In this document: piece after piece, positions 6,710-14,700 of the stretch
Layout: each line of letters begins with the position of its first letter
Position numbering within the stretch: the first letter of the stretch is position 1
Assembly: GCA_038229915.1 (NCBI GenBank)
Contig: JBBRNY010000053.1
Span: forward strand, 1 to 17,327
Reading direction: 5' to 3'
Length of the DNA stretch: 17,327 bases
Source of the DNA: JAFDZW01 sp038229915
Lineage (GTDB): Bacteria; Bacteroidota; Ignavibacteria; Palsa-1295
The notes under the pieces: generated by a model
Told to the model about the DNA's origin: nothing
The model's input: only the letters and a program-made list of their open reading frames with translations
Database searches by the model: none
Program-made: the position numbers and the translations under genes

Positions 6710-8776
6710 TTATTGCACCTTCGGGCTTGCCACGAAAATGGTCACTGTACGGCAGTAGAAACGCCCTTCCGGTATGTCATTATCATAAAGGAGTTCGGTG
6801 TTTCCTATACCCTGGATGGTAGCATTCGGTGTCTCGATCGCCACGGCAGTTGCTTTAGCGCGAGCACCCGAAAGATTCTTGTTGTAGTCCAGGGTTCCGA
6901 TACGATCGGCATACCCTTTGATCGTCACAAGATCGGTCTTGCTGATTCGCTCCTTGACAAAATCAGCAATTCTTTGATTCGCCGAGCTCAATACAGATTT
7001 GCCAAAATCGAACAAGATCAAATTATAGGTCGAAAAGACTGTATCGGCGATATGAAGCTCACGCTTTTTAGCAAGTGTTAACTGCTCAACGGGCACAGAA
7101 TCAAGAGGGGTCGATACCTTCTGCCCAATAGCGTCGGTTGCAGTAAGTTGATAGTTAAACGAGCGAAGATTGGCCAATGTGCGCTGTTTTTCCTTTTCCA
7201 TACGCCAATCGATCTGTGCAGGCGGCATTGTGGTGCCGTCATAGGTCTTGAGTGTATGGCTTTGGTCGCCCGAAGTGATCTTCCATGAAGCTACACCGGC
7301 ATCAGCTTTGATCGACGGCTTGAACCTGACAATTGGTGGATGTGGCACACGAAGTGTATCGACCGTCAGCACAGGCTGCAATATCTCCCAATCATTACTG
7401 AGAATTTCGACACGACGATTTTCGGCAATGCCATCTTCAGTAGTCTCGCCCGATGCTTTGTCAGGAAGGTTTCGAGTCTGAATGATCATTCTACTATCAT
7501 CAATATTCCAAGCGCGTTTGAAGTAATCTCTTACTGCTTCGGCACGTGAACGAGAAAGGGCGGTATTCGAGGTCTCATCACGAAGTTGTTGGTTACAACC
7601 GACAAGCGTGATCTTCGATTTTGGATGCTCCATCATCCTTCTTCCGACGATATTTAAGAGCTGATAATAGAGCTGAAGCGTCTCGTAGTTAAAGAGTTTA
7701 TCGACATAGAAATTATTTGCATCTTCGGGCGAAAGCTGAAGATAATCTGGCCTGAGATCACTCTTGTTTTCATCAAAGAATACGTAATTGAGCAACGGTC
7801 TCAGCTGCGTGCTAATAAACTCTTCGACGACAAACTTCAGTGGCATTTCATTGCCATCTTTGTCAACGCCGACCGCTTGCACGCTTACGGCGATCTTTGG
7901 TGTCTTATCCTCAGGCGGTGGTGGTGGCGGTGGCGGAGGTGGTGGGGGTGGTTGCGGTGGTGGTGGTATCTTTCTTACCGGTATTGGCATATATCCCACA
8001 GCTACTCCGAAATGAAGTGTCGATGCGCTCCATTTGTAGCCCGATATCAGCGAGTTCAAATGATAAGCATACGAGACCTCCGGAGATGCCGTAAGTGTGC
8101 CATCACTTGTAAGCGGCAACCCATAAGACAAACCTGCAACGCCCGCTATCGAGATCGCAGAACCGGTCGGTATCGAACCTCGAACTTCATTTCGAATACG
8201 TTTACCATTTTCAAAAGTCCCTCTATCTGAAGGTGTCAGCAAATCTTCATGTTGATAGAATGTCTGCGAAAGCACGTATCCTGCCGAAGCACCAACGCGC
8301 AGTTTGAACTGCTTAAAAATCCGATACGAGATTGTAGGCTCAAGGCCTATAGATTGTATGCTGGTTTCAAGTGTATGCTTAAAACTTCCCGGCACATCAA
8401 TACCATTAATAGCAAAGGTAGTCTGGGTTACAGCAGTCGGTGCCGCGCCGAAGTTATCGTAGGTAAGTCGAAGATCGATCGCAAACTTGTCGTTGAGTGG
8501 CAGATTATAGAATGCGCCAAATGAGATCCCCGAGCCCGAGCCATCACCGAAGCTATTACAACAGTTTGCTACACCTGGCAGAGAATCGAAATTCGCGGCA
8601 TGATGGGTCAGACCATAATTGACAAATCCGCCAAAACTTGGCAGGACATACTTCTCACTATCGCTCAAGGGTTGCGAATGTGATGGGCGTGCAATTGAGA
8701 TCAATATGATCATTGCCACTAAAGTCGCACGCAAGCGCGACTTTGCGGTTCGGAATTGAGATATGGTTGCTGACAC
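6710..8776 (-). CDS. Outer-membrane barrel protein with polyproline linker and two OmpA-like domains
   Basis: This is a 688-residue protein starting with GTG (8776), 4 nt after the stop of the upstream 967-residue gene, so translational coupling is likely. Residues 1-35 are a signal peptide (ATLVAMIILISIARPSHS/Q). About 40-265 is a beta-barrel-like region (alternating aromatic strands, e.g. SISYRIFKQ-type and LHFGVAVGYMPI), followed by a P4-Q-P13 linker (residues 270-287). OmpA-like domain 1 (about 325-460) contains FFDENKSDLRP, LVGCNQQ, LSRSRAEAV and ENRRVEI; it lacks the usual GxxD aspartate. An Ig-like stretch follows (about 470-570). OmpA-like domain 2 (about 585-688) contains LILFDFGKSVL, GYADRIG and LSGARA, keeping both the Asp and the Arg expected to bind peptidoglycan. 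Likely role: an outer-membrane anchor tied to the cell wall, perhaps for the secreted partner upstream. Confidence 0.88.
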   Translation of the reverse strand: MSATISQFRTAKSRLRATLVAMIILISIARPSHSQPLSDSEKYVLPSFGGFVNYGLTHHAANFDSLPGVANCCNSFGDGSGSGISFGAFYNLPLNDKFAIDLRLTYDNFGAAPTAVTQTTFAINGIDVPGSFKHTLETSIQSIGLEPTISYRIFKQFKLRVGASAGYVLSQTFYQHEDLLTPSDRGTFENGKRIRNEVRGSIPTGSAISIAGVAGLSYGLPLTSDGTLTASPEVSYAYHLNSLISGYKWSASTLHFGVAVGYMPIPVRKIPPPPQPPPPPPPPPPPPPEDKTPKIAVSVQAVGVDKDGNEMPLKFVVEEFISTQLRPLLNYVFFDENKSDLRPDYLQLSPEDANNFYVDKLFNYETLQLYYQLLNIVGRRMMEHPKSKITLVGCNQQLRDETSNTALSRSRAEAVRDYFKRAWNIDDSRMIIQTRNLPDKASGETTEDGIAENRRVEILSNDWEILQPVLTVDTLRVPHPPIVRFKPSIKADAGVASWKITSGDQSHTLKTYDGTTMPPAQIDWRMEKEKQRTLANLRSFNYQLTATDAIGQKVSTPLDSVPVEQLTLAKKRELHIADTVFSTYNLILFDFGKSVLSSANQRIADFVKERISKTDLVTIKGYADRIGTLDYNKNLSGARAKATAVAIETPNATIQGIGNTELLYDNDIPEGRFYCRTVTIFVASPKVQ
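7914..7967 (-). repeat. Polyproline-coding low-complexity tract
   Basis: Eighteen consecutive codons encode four Pro, one Gln and thirteen Pro, using mixed CCN codons (GGN triplets on the plus strand). The tract separates the predicted membrane barrel from the first OmpA-like domain and probably acts as a stiff spacer across the periplasm. Long polyproline runs usually need EF-P for efficient translation. Confidence 0.9.
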
Positions 8777-8780
8777 TTGG

Positions 8781-11684
8781 TTATCGTTCGATATTCATTA
8801 TGCGTGAACGTATTGCCGAGGGGGTATGCAACACATAGATATACTTTCCTTCCGGTAGATCGTGAAGATCTACTTCAAAACTATAATGTCCTGCTTTACG
8901 CTCATCGCTGTAGATCGTCTTGATCGTTCTGCCGAGCATATCAGAAATAAAGAGTCGGCTTCTTCCCTCTTCGAGAAGATCAAGATCGATCGTGGTGGTG
9001 CTCGTGGCAGGATTCGGATGATTCTGACTCAACAGCAATCTACCATCATCGCTGAAAAGCCTATTCCCACCTGCTGTACAGACATTTATTTTGAGCAATC
9101 CGTTGTATTTCGAAATGATCGCTTTTTTGCCGTTACTAAAGTCGAAGGTCTCGACACTCACGACAGTCTCTGTGGTATCACCAAGACAGACAACGAACGG
9201 CACAGTTCGTAACACACCAACTTCCAACAGATCAGGGCGTACTCCAGTTAGGGTTAGCGTTCGTATTCGCCCGTTGGTTACTGATGGAATTGACCTATCG
9301 ACAGGGACAAGAAGTGTTCGGTTAAAAGATATTGTTGTCAGCCAATCAGTTGCTCCGCTCGGTGGTAGATTTCTCGAATAGACGATCTTGATCGGGAAGG
9401 TCACGTTGTCGCCGGGGGTCGCAGTGATCGTATCAGTTGCAATATCAACAACAGGGGTTGCAAGGTCGCGTATAATATGAATAGTCGCCATTCCAGAACA
9501 TCCGTTAGAGTCGGTAACAGCAACGGAATAATATCCTGAGTCTAGTATGACCAGAGTGTCTCCTGCTTTACCGGTTGACCATCCATACGATGTATATCCA
9601 CCACCAACAAAGAGTGAATCAACGCCGCCTGAATCAGGCAATGATACTACCCACGGTGTGATCACGGGCTTTGGAAGCGGATGCACAACAACTGTTGGTG
9701 TGTCGGAATAGAGGATACAACCACTCGCAAAGTTTACCTCTACGAAGTAATTTCCCGTCTTGAATATCTTGGTCGTCATCGTAGTATCGCCATTCGACCA
9801 TTTGTATTTTGTAAAACCAGACGGAGCTGTCAAGATCACGCTATCGCCTTCGCAAATTGGCTTCGAGCCTGTAATAACAGGCTTTACAGCAGAGTTCACA
9901 ACGATCGTGATCGAGTCGGAAGCACTGCAAGCAGCTCCCTTCGAACCGGCATACAAGATCACCTTACCAGAGGTGCCTTTATTCCATTGAATAACCAGCG
10001 TATCAGTATTTTGACCACTGAGAATATTTCCACCGGATATATTCCAACTATAATTTGCACCAACAGCTGATTTTGCAACGTATGTTGTTTGGTCGCCACC
10101 ACAAACGATCAATGGTCCAATGATACTCGGGATCGGGCGAGCATTCACAACCACAAGTACGGTATCACTGAAAGGGCAATTTCTGTCATCACGATAGTTT
10201 GCGATGTATCGTTGTGTTGTGGGTGGAAATGCTCTCGGGGTTTGCACCTTATTATCACTCAAACCCACGTTAGGTGTCCAGACAAAACTGTTGCCTCCGT
10301 TAATACCAATGCTAATACTATCACCTGAACAAATAGTATCGAGTCGGCTGATCGCTTCCGGGTGTGAGAACGGAATGGTACTTTCAAATGGGACGAACCC
10401 TGATTGATTAATGCCGTCGGTTCCGTCAGTGGCACCATAGGTTGTACCAAAACAGGAAAGGATAGGAAGTGTCACTAGGCCTGCTTTTCCTGCTGTGACA
10501 GTTGCGGTCGGGATTGTCACACCATTTACATAAGCTCGTCCACCACTTGCACCACCACCAGGGGCGAAGCAGCGAGTCGGGAGTCCTGTTGCATCATTAT
10601 CTCCGCCATTACCACCTTTAGCGGTCATTTGTAGTGACCCAATAATTTTATTAATTGACAAAGCAAGCGTTCCCCCGCCGCCGCCGCCGCCAGCACCATC
10701 AGCACCGGCTTTATTGGCACTTTGCCCGTCAGAGTGAATACTTCCGCCTGATATTAAGAGTGTATCAATATTAATAATAACGATACCGCCACCTTGTCCG
10801 CCTTGCGTTCCTCGCGAATCGTTTTCATGACCACCGCCACCGCCGCCCCCCATAATTAATTTTGGGGCATTTGCTACGTAATCCAGAGCTACTCCACCAA
10901 GACCACCGTTGCTAAGTGGCGCAAAGAAGTCAGTTTGTCTACCACCCATGCCACCGGTGCCCCCATTTGAACCGCCACCACCGCCTGCGTTTTGGTTATT
11001 GCCGCCACCGCCGCCATTTGATTGGGGACCGCGGCCAGCTTCGTACCCATAGATCTTGTCAGCGATTCCCTCGCCCTTATCTCCACCGTCTTTTGAAAAA
11101 TGGGAGTAATGATACCCTAACTTACTATCACCGGTAGCGTTCTGAGATGAGTCGCCGCCGCGAAAACCTGTAAAGGAAACATCAATATTTGACTGCAAGG
11201 TTACTGTCCCCGATGCTTCGAAAGCAAGGACTCCGCCGGTATTCCCATCCCAAGGTTTTGCCGTTAACGTACCGTTTATCGTGACGTCAGTGTATTGTGG
11301 GACTTTTATAAACTGTAATCCTTTCGAGGCATCATAGACCTTAAGTATCTTATTTCTCAGGGTGATCTGAAGTCCATTAATGCTCGCAATATAGCTAAAT
11401 TCATAATTGCCGGCAACCCCAAAGTCAATAATTTTGCCATAATTCGGGCTATCGGTCGTATCAATAATTGCGCCTTTCATCTGAAATAGCAAGATACGAT
11501 CCCCAACTGCAAACGGTGTGCTATTATCGACCAACACGATATTTAAGCAGGTATCAATACCAAGCGCACGTGCATAAGAATTAACGACGCCGGAAATATT
11601 TTGGGCATAGCTTCTGCTGCCCAGTAGAACGGACAAGCTCAAGAGAGCCATGCTCACAAAGAAGCGAACGGCTGATTTCTTCAT
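8781..11684 (-). CDS. Type IX-secreted glycine-rich surface protein with Ig/PKD-like and cohesin-like domains
   Basis: This is a 967-residue protein with a signal peptide (residues 1-27, MKKSAVRFF...SRSYA/Q). An N-terminal beta domain (about 30-200) precedes a Gly-rich region (about 215-385; many GGGGG, GGxGG runs) resembling the Gly-rich N-termini of AgmC-like proteins. Two or three Ig/PKD-like repeats follow (about 430-720; recurrent ICEGDSV, W-SNGDT or WSTG, YFVEV/YSVAV patterns). A cohesin-like segment (about 741-870; TITATPGDNVTFPIKI, ISFNRTLL) comes next. Residues about 885-967 form a type A Por-secretion C-terminal sorting domain: LSQNHPNPATSTTTIDLDL, FISDMLGRTIKTI, DLPEGKYIYVL, ending RIMNIER. 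The protein should therefore cross the outer membrane by type IX secretion and be surface attached or released. It is probably co-expressed with the OmpA-like gene directly after it. Catalytic residues are not apparent; a structural or adhesive role is likely. Confidence 0.88.
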   Translation of the reverse strand: MKKSAVRFFVSMALLSLSVLLGSRSYAQNISGVVNSYARALGIDTCLNIVLVDNSTPFAVGDRILLFQMKGAIIDTTDSPNYGKIIDFGVAGNYEFSYIASINGLQITLRNKILKVYDASKGLQFIKVPQYTDVTINGTLTAKPWDGNTGGVLAFEASGTVTLQSNIDVSFTGFRGGDSSQNATGDSKLGYHYSHFSKDGGDKGEGIADKIYGYEAGRGPQSNGGGGGNNQNAGGGGGSNGGTGGMGGRQTDFFAPLSNGGLGGVALDYVANAPKLIMGGGGGGGHENDSRGTQGGQGGGIVIINIDTLLISGGSIHSDGQSANKAGADGAGGGGGGGTLALSINKIIGSLQMTAKGGNGGDNDATGLPTRCFAPGGGASGGRAYVNGVTIPTATVTAGKAGLVTLPILSCFGTTYGATDGTDGINQSGFVPFESTIPFSHPEAISRLDTICSGDSISIGINGGNSFVWTPNVGLSDNKVQTPRAFPPTTQRYIANYRDDRNCPFSDTVLVVVNARPIPSIIGPLIVCGGDQTTYVAKSAVGANYSWNISGGNILSGQNTDTLVIQWNKGTSGKVILYAGSKGAACSASDSITIVVNSAVKPVITGSKPICEGDSVILTAPSGFTKYKWSNGDTTMTTKIFKTGNYFVEVNFASGCILYSDTPTVVVHPLPKPVITPWVVSLPDSGGVDSLFVGGGYTSYGWSTGKAGDTLVILDSGYYSVAVTDSNGCSGMATIHIIRDLATPVVDIATDTITATPGDNVTFPIKIVYSRNLPPSGATDWLTTISFNRTLLVPVDRSIPSVTNGRIRTLTLTGVRPDLLEVGVLRTVPFVVCLGDTTETVVSVETFDFSNGKKAIISKYNGLLKINVCTAGGNRLFSDDGRLLLSQNHPNPATSTTTIDLDLLEEGRSRLFISDMLGRTIKTIYSDERKAGHYSFEVDLHDLPEGKYIYVLHTPSAIRSRIMNIER
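10540..11040 (-). repeat. Glycine-rich coding region
   Basis: The part of the 967-residue gene encoding repeated GGGGG/GGxGGG blocks shows as CCGCC/CCACC runs on the plus strand. The blocks alternate with ordinary segments (PKLIMGGGGGGGHEND, AGGGGGGGTLAL), giving a regular Gly-loop pattern around predicted beta strands rather than a simple slippage tract. Confidence 0.8.
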
Positions 11685-11860
11685 ACAAATTTTAGTGCAA
11701 ACTGAGCTAAAACGCTAATATACATACGCTTACCGCAAATTATTGCAAGCGTCAGGGGGCAAAACACTCATAAGGTTCACTCGCGCCACGTTGTGACACC
11801 TATAAATATACGGATAAATCGGGGGGATTCGACAGAAAAACTTTTTTTATTGAATTAAAC
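11685..11860 (-). promoter_or_regulatory. Upstream region of the 967/688-residue operon
   Basis: This region sits between the terminator of the 412-residue gene and the start of the 967-residue gene and should carry the operon promoter. The closest match to TAnnTTTG is TATATTTA at 11810-11803 (minus strand). A TAATTTG element also lies nearer the gene (about 11744-11738). Neither has a clear -33 box. There is no Shine-Dalgarno before ATG 11684, only an A/T-rich stretch. Confidence 0.3.
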
Positions 11861-11891
11861 AAAAAAAGCCCCGTCTTTCGACGGGGCTTTT
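11861..11891 (-). terminator. Rho-independent terminator of the 412-residue OmpA-family gene
   Basis: On the minus strand a perfect 8-bp stem GCCCCGTC/GACGGGGC closes a GAAA tetraloop (11887-11868) and is followed by seven T (11867-11861). It lies about 30 nt after the stop codon at 11920. Four T also follow on the plus strand, so it could work in both directions, although no plus-strand gene ends here. Confidence 0.93.
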
Positions 11892-11919
11892 GTGATAACC
11901 AGTATGAACAATTATTGTA

Positions 11920-13158
11920 TTACTGGCAACCTTCAACGACTTTGACAGAAATACGTCTGTTCAAGATACGAGCTGCTTCAAGCTCTGCAGCTGATGAATT
12001 CGTTGGCTCATAGACAGCATCATCGCTGGTACCTAAACCAACAGTGCTGACGATCTTGCTTGAGCTTACGCCCTGTTCGATCAACCACTGTTTGATCTTG
12101 CGAGCACGCTGTTCTGATAACTCCTGATTACGAGCAACAGTACCTTCATGGCTAGCATGACCCTGAATTTCAACAGTCAGGTTCGGGCACTGATTAACGA
12201 GCGATTTAATGTTACGCAAGTTTTGGATATTGCCCGGGACACTTGTATTAAATTCATCAGAATTCACGATGAATAATGTACCTGGGAAGTTATAGACTGT
12301 GTTCTTAACTGCACGAGTTCTGAAAACAGTATCAGTCTCACGGATGACGATCGTATCACCCTTGATGATATTCGTTGTGTAAGTATTATTGATCGTCGTC
12401 TGATTTGTTGTGCGATCAATAACCTCAGTTGTAGAAGTCTTTTCGATCGGTGGTGCGAAGATATAATAACTGAATCCTAAGCCCATCGTGAGGAATGCAT
12501 CCTGACGATAAGTTACTGGATTAGAATAATCGTCGATCCAATCAGTACCAGTTAAATGCAACAAGCCTTTACCGTTGAATGTAACTTTTTCTGAAATATA
12601 CATTTCAAATCCGACACCGAGCACGCCACCAAGCACATTTTTGCTGTAAGCAGCAGTCGCGTTGCCTCTAAGGTTATTATCGTTTGCATCGTTCGGCTCA
12701 AAATTGAGCGCTTCGATACCTGCGATGAAGTAAGGCACGAATGTTTCTGAAGGGAACACATTGTATGAGAGCATCAAATTCCAACCGCCTACGCGAGTAT
12801 GGTTAATGGTGCCATCAATACCAGGACTTGCAATACTCGTTGGATACGTTGCAATTTCATTGGCAATACTTCCCAATGTCTTTGCTTTGTATTTCAACTG
12901 TCCGCCATTGTATGCTGCATGCAATGAGAGGAAATCAAGGATATTCCATCTGATAAATGCATCACCATGAAAGGCGAATTGGTTGTCGGTGTAATCACCA
13001 TAGTATTTGTTACCACCGGCGTCAATACCAAAGGCGATACGCCCTTTGATGACCTGAGCCTGTGAATTTGCAGAAACGAGCAACAACATTGCTACAAGAG
13101 CGATGCTGCGGATTGCAAGTTTCGCAAACGAATTCGATTTAGTTATAGTATTCATCAT
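11920..13158 (-). CDS. OmpA-family outer-membrane porin-like protein
   Basis: This is a 412-residue protein with signal peptide residues 1-34 (ATG ATG start; LAIRSIALVAMLLLVSANSQA/Q). Residues about 35-240 form a barrel-like domain with alternating aromatic strands (NKYYGDYTDNQFAFHGDAFIRW, YFIAGIEALNFEP) ending FLTMGLGFSYYIF. A Thr/Asn-rich linker (about 242-290) leads to an OmpA-like C-terminal domain (about 300-412) with LFIVNSDEF, LTVEIQGHASHEG, LSEQRARKI and LNRRISVKV. The Arg of LSxxRA is kept, but the Asp of the usual GHTDxxG is Ser (GHASHEG), a variant I recall from other Bacteroidota proteins. It should link outer membrane and peptidoglycan. The gene is monocistronic: it has a strong terminator downstream and a long leader with its own promoter that carries the same direct-repeat operator as the AraC-type and cupin genes. 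Confidence 0.9.
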   Translation of the reverse strand: MMNTITKSNSFAKLAIRSIALVAMLLLVSANSQAQVIKGRIAFGIDAGGNKYYGDYTDNQFAFHGDAFIRWNILDFLSLHAAYNGGQLKYKAKTLGSIANEIATYPTSIASPGIDGTINHTRVGGWNLMLSYNVFPSETFVPYFIAGIEALNFEPNDANDNNLRGNATAAYSKNVLGGVLGVGFEMYISEKVTFNGKGLLHLTGTDWIDDYSNPVTYRQDAFLTMGLGFSYYIFAPPIEKTSTTEVIDRTTNQTTINNTYTTNIIKGDTIVIRETDTVFRTRAVKNTVYNFPGTLFIVNSDEFNTSVPGNIQNLRNIKSLVNQCPNLTVEIQGHASHEGTVARNQELSEQRARKIKQWLIEQGVSSSKIVSTVGLGTSDDAVYEPTNSSAAELEAARILNRRISVKVVEGCQ

Positions 13159-13400
13159 TTTATTTTGATTGAGAAAAGTTAACCCATTGGCTCCGACAGA
13201 AATTCAAATCTCTGCTGTTACGATGGCAACACATTGAAAGATTGATGGAAAAGGAAGAAGAGGAGTTTGGTAAGCTCGATTCCCTTCGGTTTGAACCAGA
13301 AGTATTTTGTAAAGAACATCAGTGAAGCCTGATAGCTTGTTGTTCTGTGTTTCCCGGCAGACTTTACTTCTTCTTTCAATTAGTCTGCCTTGCTACGTTA
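13159..13400 (-). other. Long 5' leader of the OmpA-family gene with 5'-terminal hairpin
   Basis: If transcription starts a few bases after the TAACTTTG box (13408-13401), the leader is about 235 nt. Its first bases form a perfect 8-bp inverted repeat: GGCAGACT (13389-13382 on the minus strand) pairs with AGTCTGCC (13363-13356) around an 18-nt A/G-rich loop. The rest is A/G-rich without an ORF or a clear Shine-Dalgarno; a small GGTT-CA-AACC hairpin lies near 13295. The layout recalls long structured ompA leaders whose 5' hairpin protects the mRNA. I recognise no known riboswitch. Confidence 0.5.
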
Positions 13401-13468
13401 CAAAGTTACGATATTGATCCAATAGAACCGTTACACAACTTTGGAATTATGTTACATGATTCACACAT
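13401..13468 (-). promoter_or_regulatory. Operator/promoter copy A, upstream of the OmpA-family gene
   Basis: On the minus strand ATGTGTGAATCATGTAAC begins at 13468. The half-site CATGTAAC is followed exactly 21 bp later by a direct half-site TGTGTAAC, and a TAACTTTG box (13408-13401) starts exactly 60 nt after the first A. The region between half-sites (ATTCCAAAG) is also kept in copy B. Two direct half-sites two helical turns apart, ending near the -33 region, is the usual geometry for an AraC-family activator. There is no good -33 box, consistent with an activator-dependent promoter. Confidence 0.6.
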
Positions 13469-13475
13469 TTACCGC

Positions 13476-13883
13476 TTATTCATAACCACTTTTTATGATT
13501 GTTAAGATCATTTTGAAACGTTCATTTGCACAGATAGTATTCGGCACATGGGCAGGCATTACTATACCTTCTCCGGTTTCAACAAAATGTGATTTCCCGT
13601 CAATAATGATCTCCGCCCTACCGTCGATCACCTGAACGAATGTATCAAAAGGAGAAATTTTCTCCGTCATTGCTTCGCCGGTATCAAAGGACATAATACT
13701 GATATTACCGGTAGATTTCTTAATGATCGTTTTACAAAGAACTGCATTTGGGATATACTCGATGATCTCAACAATAATCAGTGCTTTTGATTTTTCAATT
13801 TCAGAAGCATTCTTCTCATTTTCAGAATCATTCTTACCTATTCCATCTGTGCCTATTCTCTTAGTATTCATTTTATTCTTCAC
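13476..13883 (-). CDS. Small cupin-domain protein with altered metal-ligand positions
   Basis: The open frame is 135 residues from GTG 13883; ATG 13871 (residue 5) is an equally good start, giving 131 residues. The first 30 residues are charged and probably disordered. Residues about 40-132 form a single cupin barrel: IPNAVLCKTIIKKSTGNISIMSFDTGE, PFDTFVQVIDGRAEIIIDG, GEGIVMPAHVPN, ILTIIKS. In the related cupins I know, motif 1 reads EHTAPFDA and motif 2 MPANxPH. Here they read EKISPFDT and MPAHVPN, so the usual metal-binding His residues are missing or displaced. It may be a ligand-binding or structural cupin, not a metalloenzyme. No signal peptide, so cytoplasmic. It lies directly downstream of the AraC-type gene but has its own copy of the operator/promoter, so it is a likely target of that regulator. 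Confidence 0.8.
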   Translation of the reverse strand: MKNKMNTKRIGTDGIGKNDSENEKNASEIEKSKALIIVEIIEYIPNAVLCKTIIKKSTGNISIMSFDTGEAMTEKISPFDTFVQVIDGRAEIIIDGKSHFVETGEGIVMPAHVPNTICANERFKMILTIIKSGYE

Positions 13884-13964
13884 ATTAGTAAATGGATGGC
13901 ATTTGCTGCCTGCGCCCCATCAAAAGAGAGCTTGTCATCGTCCTGATGGTATTATTATAATCGG

Positions 13965-14031
13965 CAAAATACAACCTGAGCAGAGCAAAATTGTTACAAA
14001 ACTTTGGGAATCTATTGCATAATTCACACAT
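13965..14031 (-). promoter_or_regulatory. Operator/promoter copy B, upstream of the cupin gene
   Basis: On the minus strand ATGTGTGAATTATGCAAT begins at 14031, and the second half-site TTTGTAAC lies 21 bp after the first. A TATTTTG box (13971-13965, a one-base-shorter version of TAnnTTTG) begins exactly 60 nt after the first A, as in copies A and C. The start codon lies about 82-94 nt downstream of the box. Confidence 0.55.
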
Positions 14032-14045
14032 CGCAGACTGAGGTC

Positions 14046-14606
14046 TTAAACCTCCTCAAGAGGACGTCTTCTTTTTTGCTGAATGTTCTTAAATGTAGTA
14101 GGTGTCAGACCAGTCACTTTTTTGAACTGGTTAGAAAGATGCGCTACACTACTATAATTCAGATTATATGCTATTTCAGTCAGCGTAAGTTCATCATAGA
14201 TAATAAATTCTTTTGCACGCTCTATCTTATGAGTAATGACAAGCCTTTCGATAGTCGAGCCGGTACTTTTAGAAAATACATTCGCAAGGTATTTGTAATT
14301 ATATTGCAAGGTCTTGCTGAGATGCTCTGAAAAGTTTACCCTCAATATTTTATCGGTAAAATGGATCGCATTAATAACGACATGTTTGATTTTCTCGACC
14401 AGGATTGATCTTCTATCTTCGATCAGTTCAAGACCAATTCTTGTCAGCGCTACGCTAAATTCCTGTTTTTGACCATTTGACAGTGGAACTTTGGTTACAA
14501 CCTCACCTAAATCAACGACGGCATCCGATAGGCCTATCTTTTCTAATTCGTCTTTTACCATCAGTTTGCAACGAGTGCTCACCATATGTTTTATATAAAG
14601 TTTCAT
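14046..14606 (-). CDS. AraC-type regulator with N-terminal HMA/ferredoxin-like domain (proximal paralogue)
   Basis: This is a 186-residue protein from ATG 14606. Residues 1-66 follow a beta-alpha-beta-beta-alpha-beta pattern (KLYIKHMV, helix RCKLMVKDELEKIG, AVVDLG, helix, GLELIE) like a heavy-metal-associated domain. The metal motif position reads MVSTRC, so the first Cys of an MxCxxC is Ser. Residues about 78-180 hold the two-helix-turn-helix AraC DNA-binding domain (YLANVFSKSTGSTIERLVITHKIERAKEFI, then LTLTEIAYNL...HLSNQFKKVTGLTPTTFK). It belongs to a small Bacteroidota AraC family often found near metal transport genes. Its promoter carries operator copy C, so autoregulation is likely. A weak 5-bp hairpin (14040-14054) overlaps the stop. 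It is about 63% identical, without gaps, to the next AraC gene, indicating tandem duplication. Confidence 0.88.
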   Translation of the reverse strand: MKLYIKHMVSTRCKLMVKDELEKIGLSDAVVDLGEVVTKVPLSNGQKQEFSVALTRIGLELIEDRRSILVEKIKHVVINAIHFTDKILRVNFSEHLSKTLQYNYKYLANVFSKSTGSTIERLVITHKIERAKEFIIYDELTLTEIAYNLNYSSVAHLSNQFKKVTGLTPTTFKNIQQKRRRPLEEV

Positions 14607-14700
14607 TATGATAAAATGATGGGGTGTAGAATAGACAAAATGTCGTCAATTCTAAGCCATTGAACTGCATTAAGGCTTCGAGTAATTTATCATGACTTAG

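Noticed and set aside
7788..8230. Overlapping plus-strand frames with poly-Gly, poly-Val/Ala or poly-Trp/Arg runs
   Set aside because: They are antisense to the polyproline tract of the OmpA-like gene; the runs only mirror CCN codons.
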